Assembly: GCA_963921425.1 (NCBI GenBank)
Contig: OY992836.1
Location: forward strand, 11,129,304-11,193,303
DNA: 64,000 nucleotides
Origin: Dryas octopetala
Taxonomy: Eukaryota; Streptophyta; Magnoliopsida; Rosales; Rosaceae
Direction: 5' to 3'
Each line of letters opens with the position of its first letter. Within the stretch, counting starts at the first letter, position 1. Of this stretch, positions 60,701 to 64,000 are shown in pieces. A program made the position numbers and the translations under genes. The notes beneath the pieces are model-generated. The model had not been told where the DNA came from and ran no database searches. It was given only the letters and a program-made list of their open reading frames with translations.

Positions 60701-61659
60701 CTTCCGCTGGAGGTTCAGATTGCATGGGCACTGATCTTGGAGGCACTGGGGTTGGTGAGGTTACAGTAGAAGAAGCACTCACACTCTACTGCTGTGATCG
60801 AGACTGCATCAACAAAGAAACAAACCACATAACTATGTCCAAAATCAGTAACTCAACTGCATATAAATAACTAATCAACTGGAAAATCACAGATAACAAG
60901 TTTGTCAAGCTACACTAATCAACTAACTAATAAACTGGGAATTTGAAACTGACTAATCAACTAAGCAACTAACTAATCAACTAATTAATCAAGAACCGAA
61001 GAACCCATAACCCATAACTAAGAACTCAGAACACATAACCCAGAACCCAGAACCCAGAAAGCTTACCATTTGAAGCTGAGAAGATATGACCCACTTGAAG
61101 CCCTAACCTAGTCCCGTGACGATCTGATCAAGACTCAAGAGACAAATAGCGTGATTTCGAGAGGGATTCAAGATGGAATGATGGATTAGAAAGAATTTGA
61201 GATGGATTCGAGAGGGGTTCGAAATGGGATTACGTATTCTAGAGGAATTTGAGAGAGATAGGTTCTGGCTTCGAGAGAGATTCGAGGGGAACAGTGGAGA
61301 TGTATGTTCAGTTTTGGTAATCGAAGAGGGATTCGAGAGGAGAGGTTGCTCTAGGCTGCGAAGTTGCGAATGGGAAGAGACGAAGACTGAAAGAAAGGCT
61401 GAACAAATTTGGGATTAGGGTATGGGCATTGGGTATGGTTGGTTGTGGTCAAGTCTATACTAGAAATATAGACTTGCCCAAACAGCCAACCAAAGTGTGA
61501 CACATAATTAAAAAATAAAAATAAAATAAAATTAATTATAAACGGTACGATACATGATGGGATTGAAATGTTGGTACCGATCCCATCCCGTTGTATTCTG
61601 GATCGGTATGGGATGGTACCAGTATGGGTTCGGTATTCCGGGTTTAATGCCTACCCCTA
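57753..61659 (-). mobile_element. 3.9-kb hAT (Ac-like) transposon nested in the MULE
   Basis: The left end TAAGGGTGGGCA and, inward from the right, TAGGGGTAGGCA form the TIR. A perfect 8-bp repeat ATGAATTG lies at 57745-57752 and 61660-61667. Both subterminal regions carry repeated GGGATGGGA/TCCCATCCC and CGGGATGAG/ATCGGTATGGGAT words, likely transposase-binding sites. The transposase gene is on the minus strand and broken, so this copy would need a helper. Confidence 0.93.
58579..60782 (-). pseudogene. Broken hAT transposase (BED finger, RICESLEEPER-like)
   Basis: Pieces in order on the minus strand are: N terminus and BED start KRSWVWDHFKVYDD (60782-60537); rest of the BED finger KCIYCPKG...LKHIRKYC (60519-60184); the catalytic core with LTTDTWTN, RCCAHITNLIV and DVPTRWNSTFIMLE (60224-59439); DUF-type middle LHPTINTTFHDI, YNKYFGSFHN (59416-59099); EEWEVQRVAKELK (59088-58903); and the hAT dimerisation region ASESCFSTGGRVIDAFRSSL (58896-58579). 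Lesions are a frame change at an A/T run near 60557-60577 (a slippage or sequencing artefact is possible), frame changes near 60200, 59445 and 59100, and an in-frame TGA at 58903-58905. The intact gene would encode about 700 residues. Confidence 0.92.
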
Positions 61660-62777
61660 ATGAATTGCCACCGCCCAACCCATCGAGAACAACTCCACCA
61701 AGGTTCTATAACCTGATCCGCGACCACCCACATCCAAAACCACCACCGACACCGCCAAAACTACCGAGCACAAGTCAAAACCAAAACCCCAACTCTACCA
61801 ACAACAACGTTTTAGGGTTTTCTAATTTCTATTGTTGAATATATATTGTTTTATCACAAGTGGGTTTTCTTTCCATTGGGTTTTTGGTTCCATATTAAAA
61901 TTGAACAAGAACAGAAAAAAAAAAAAAAAAAAAAAGATAGAACAATGAAATTGTGCAAAATATGTCCAAATTGTTGAAAACCTAAACTCAAATAAAAACC
62001 CAGAAAACAATGAAAGAGAGGAAGATAGAGTAAGAGAGAGAGAGGGAGGCGTTGGCATGGTTGACCTCCACATCGACCGCAATGGATTTGACAATGGCGG
62101 CGATGCCAAGCTTCGCATCAGATATGAACAACCTCATTAGGACTGTAGGTTGGCAAGACCATCTCTCTCTCTCTTCCCCTCTTTCATTGTTCTTATCTCA
62201 ACAGATATGAACGACCTTCGATCTAGAGGTTAGCGACTCGGCAATGGTGCGAAGACAGAGAGACGAGGAAGGACAGGGGGGAAAGGGAGAGAAAGAGGGA
62301 GAGGAAGAGAAAGGAGGAAACGAGAGAGAGGGAGAGAAAAGAGGGAAGGAGAGAGAAAATGTGGCTGTATGGGGGTAGAAGAAGGAGGAGGAGGAAGAAG
62401 GTGTGGCTGTATAGGGGAAAAATGAGATTTTTTTTTCTCTGGCAAATGCACGGGAGAAGGATGGGATTGGGAGTTGGGGAAAGTTTGTAGTTTTTGATTT
62501 TTTATATTTTAGTTTTAGTTTTTAATATTATAAAATGTTTTTAATAATGTTTTTATTATTTTTATGTTCCTATGGTAAATATGTGGTAGCCACATCGTTA
62601 AAAAACATGAGTCAGCAAAGCCATGTGGGCAACTAACGGTTCTATTGACGGTTTCCGTCATTTTTCATGTTTTCGCTTAATTGATGGATGCGTTTGAAAT
62701 TTTTTATTTATTAATGGACCATCTTGAAATCACCCCTATAGTTCGTAGGGGTAAATTGTAATTGAGCCACAATTTAA

Positions 62778-64000
62778 CATACGATGTCCAATTTGCCCTT
62801 TATTTTCCTTAATGAAGTAACAAATTTTATGTGAGGTGTATTGTATATAAATTTTAAAACACTTTTGTAGAGTTTAAAAGTTATGTGGTATTTAATTAAT
62901 ATTTTTAAGAATTTTTAAAAAGTCCGTAAAAATCTATGTGTATTCAAATAAGAATTTTAAAGACTCTATAAAAGTCATGTGATATTTAATTAAAATTTTT
63001 AAAGACTTTTAAAAAGTTCATAAAAATCTCTGTACATTTAAAAAATCATTGACTTTTATGGAATTCATTTAATGATGAATTTTAAAAGATTTTAAAAGAC
63101 TTTTATGTGTATTTCAAAGTCATTATAAATCAGACCTCTACCCTGCAGATTTATAAAGATTTTTATAAACTCTGTAAACTTTGTTAAAATCTATAAATTC
63201 TGCTTAAGTCTATCACTTAAAAAGTCTATAAAAATATTTATAAATCTATATACATTACACCCCTACAAAAACAATGTCCATAACATAAATAAAATATTTT
63301 ATAATACTAAAAAATATTTGGCCAACAAATCACAGTACGTAGCACACAATAAAAATCCAAAAGGCATTGCAAAGAAAAATACATCCAACATAAATTGATG
63401 GTACCACGTTCAAAAACTTTTCAATGAAAAGACCATTTAACCCTAATTTTTAAATTTAATTTGTATTTAATATTTTATACTTGTGAACGGATGATGTAGA
63501 ATTTTATGAAATATAGTAATTCCAAAAATCGTATCCAATAATCATATATAACCTGAACATATATAGCCGACAAAGCATCCAATGGAAGACATGTGTTTTC
63601 TTGTCCATTTCTTTATATACTTACGTATGTGCACACGTAGATGGAATCTATAATTAGGGGGAGATTAAACATCACAAACTTTAATAAAAAGCATGCATAT
63701 ATATATATATATATATGGACCCTACCCTTTTTGCCTTCAAATACTTTCACTATGATTTTCTTAAACAAAAGTTTATGTCCCCTTACTATCCCCTCCACTC
63801 TAGACAACAACCTTATCCACCTAAAATAGCATTAAGCAAACCAAATAATCTCCTAAAAGTAGGAAAAAGTTGGAAAAAACTAACAAATGCTTATAGCCCA
63901 TGTAGTCATATATACATAGCTTTCACACACAGTCTTTGGCAATCAAAATAATAATTATTCAAGTTTGGAATTCAAAGTGGGGGTTGAAGAGTTCATAGAT
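62778..64000. other. AT-rich intergenic DNA at the right edge
   Basis: No gene is supported. It contains the direct repeats at 62875-63050 and a TA run at about 63697-63716. Nothing else stands out. Confidence 0.5.
62875..63050. repeat. Direct repeat of about 85-90 bp, two diverged copies
   Basis: The order AAAGTNATGTGGTATTTAAT, TTTTTAAAAAGT and TAAAAATCTNTGT appears at about 62875 and again at about 62962. Shorter echoes of TTTTAAAGACTTTTA continue to about 63240. It is AT-rich and looks like the inside of an old element whose ends are not clear. Confidence 0.6.

Larger units (their letters stand above)
55832..62768. mobile_element. Mutator-like element (MULE) with two nested hAT insertions
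   Basis: The left end GGCTCAATTATAATTTATCC and the right end read inward, GGCTCAATTACAATTTACCC, begin TIRs of about 250 bp. Shared blocks include TGATTTCAAGATG, TTTCAAACGCATCCA and TTTTATAATATNAAAACTAA. Perfect 9-bp repeats ACAATTTAA flank it at 55823-55831 and 62769-62777, the Mutator hallmark. Removing the two inner elements and their 8-bp duplications leaves about 1.7 kb. No transposase is seen in that remainder. The interior has Pro-rich, C/T-rich and G/A-rich DNA at 57436-57752 and 61668-62460 that may be captured host sequence, but no source gene is recognised. Confidence 0.9.

Noticed and set aside
61554-61838. 94-residue ORF with Pro-rich tail
   Set aside because: It crosses the hAT right end at 61659, so it is a chance fusion of element end and MULE interior.

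Overview
This window is eudicot plant nuclear DNA. The genes have short GT-AG introns and lie in AT-rich intergenic DNA, with long poly-A/T tracts, CT/GA microsatellites, many MITEs and plant LTR retrotransposons. The gene set fits a rosid, possibly a woody Rosaceae, but the sequence alone does not fix the taxon.

Six host genes are supported. From left to right they are: the 3' end of mitochondrial cysteine desulfurase NFS1 (+, 3-452); an EPIDERMAL PATTERNING FACTOR-like peptide gene (-, 4963-5406); a NIMIN-type NPR1-interacting regulator (-, 12269-12616); a divergent RAD6-type ubiquitin-conjugating E2 in six exons (+, 17086-19180); a group I xyloglucan endotransglucosylase/hydrolase in four exons (+, 44312-45618); and the Fanconi-pathway E3 ligase FANCL in at least ten exons (-, 52253-48683). 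They are independent single-gene loci with no operon-like grouping.

Mobile DNA dominates the rest. The most notable unit is a 12.2-kb Ty3/gypsy element of Tat type (30741-42954). It has two 1063-bp LTRs in which I found no differences, a 5-bp ATTCA target duplication, an uninterrupted gag-pol ORF with two RNase H regions (the first degenerate, the second intact), and a 71-bp tandem repeat. On the opposite strand it carries a three-exon gene with its own TATA box. That gene encodes a protein of about 740 residues with a 'putative gypsy type transposon' style domain, a nuclear-localisation-like segment and a coiled coil.

At 55832-62768 a Mutator-like element (9-bp duplication ACAATTTAA) has been invaded by two hAT elements, each with an 8-bp duplication. 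One of these carries a broken Ac/RICESLEEPER-type transposase gene. Other elements include a 925-bp hAT derivative with a perfect 8-bp duplication (9304-10228), several long-inverted-repeat Mutator-type MITEs, a 5' Ty1/copia fragment with an intact gag ORF (22278-23870), and a decayed LINE reverse-transcriptase fragment (1815-2075). All exon borders were read by eye from splice signals and protein family conservation, and identities were not checked against any database.
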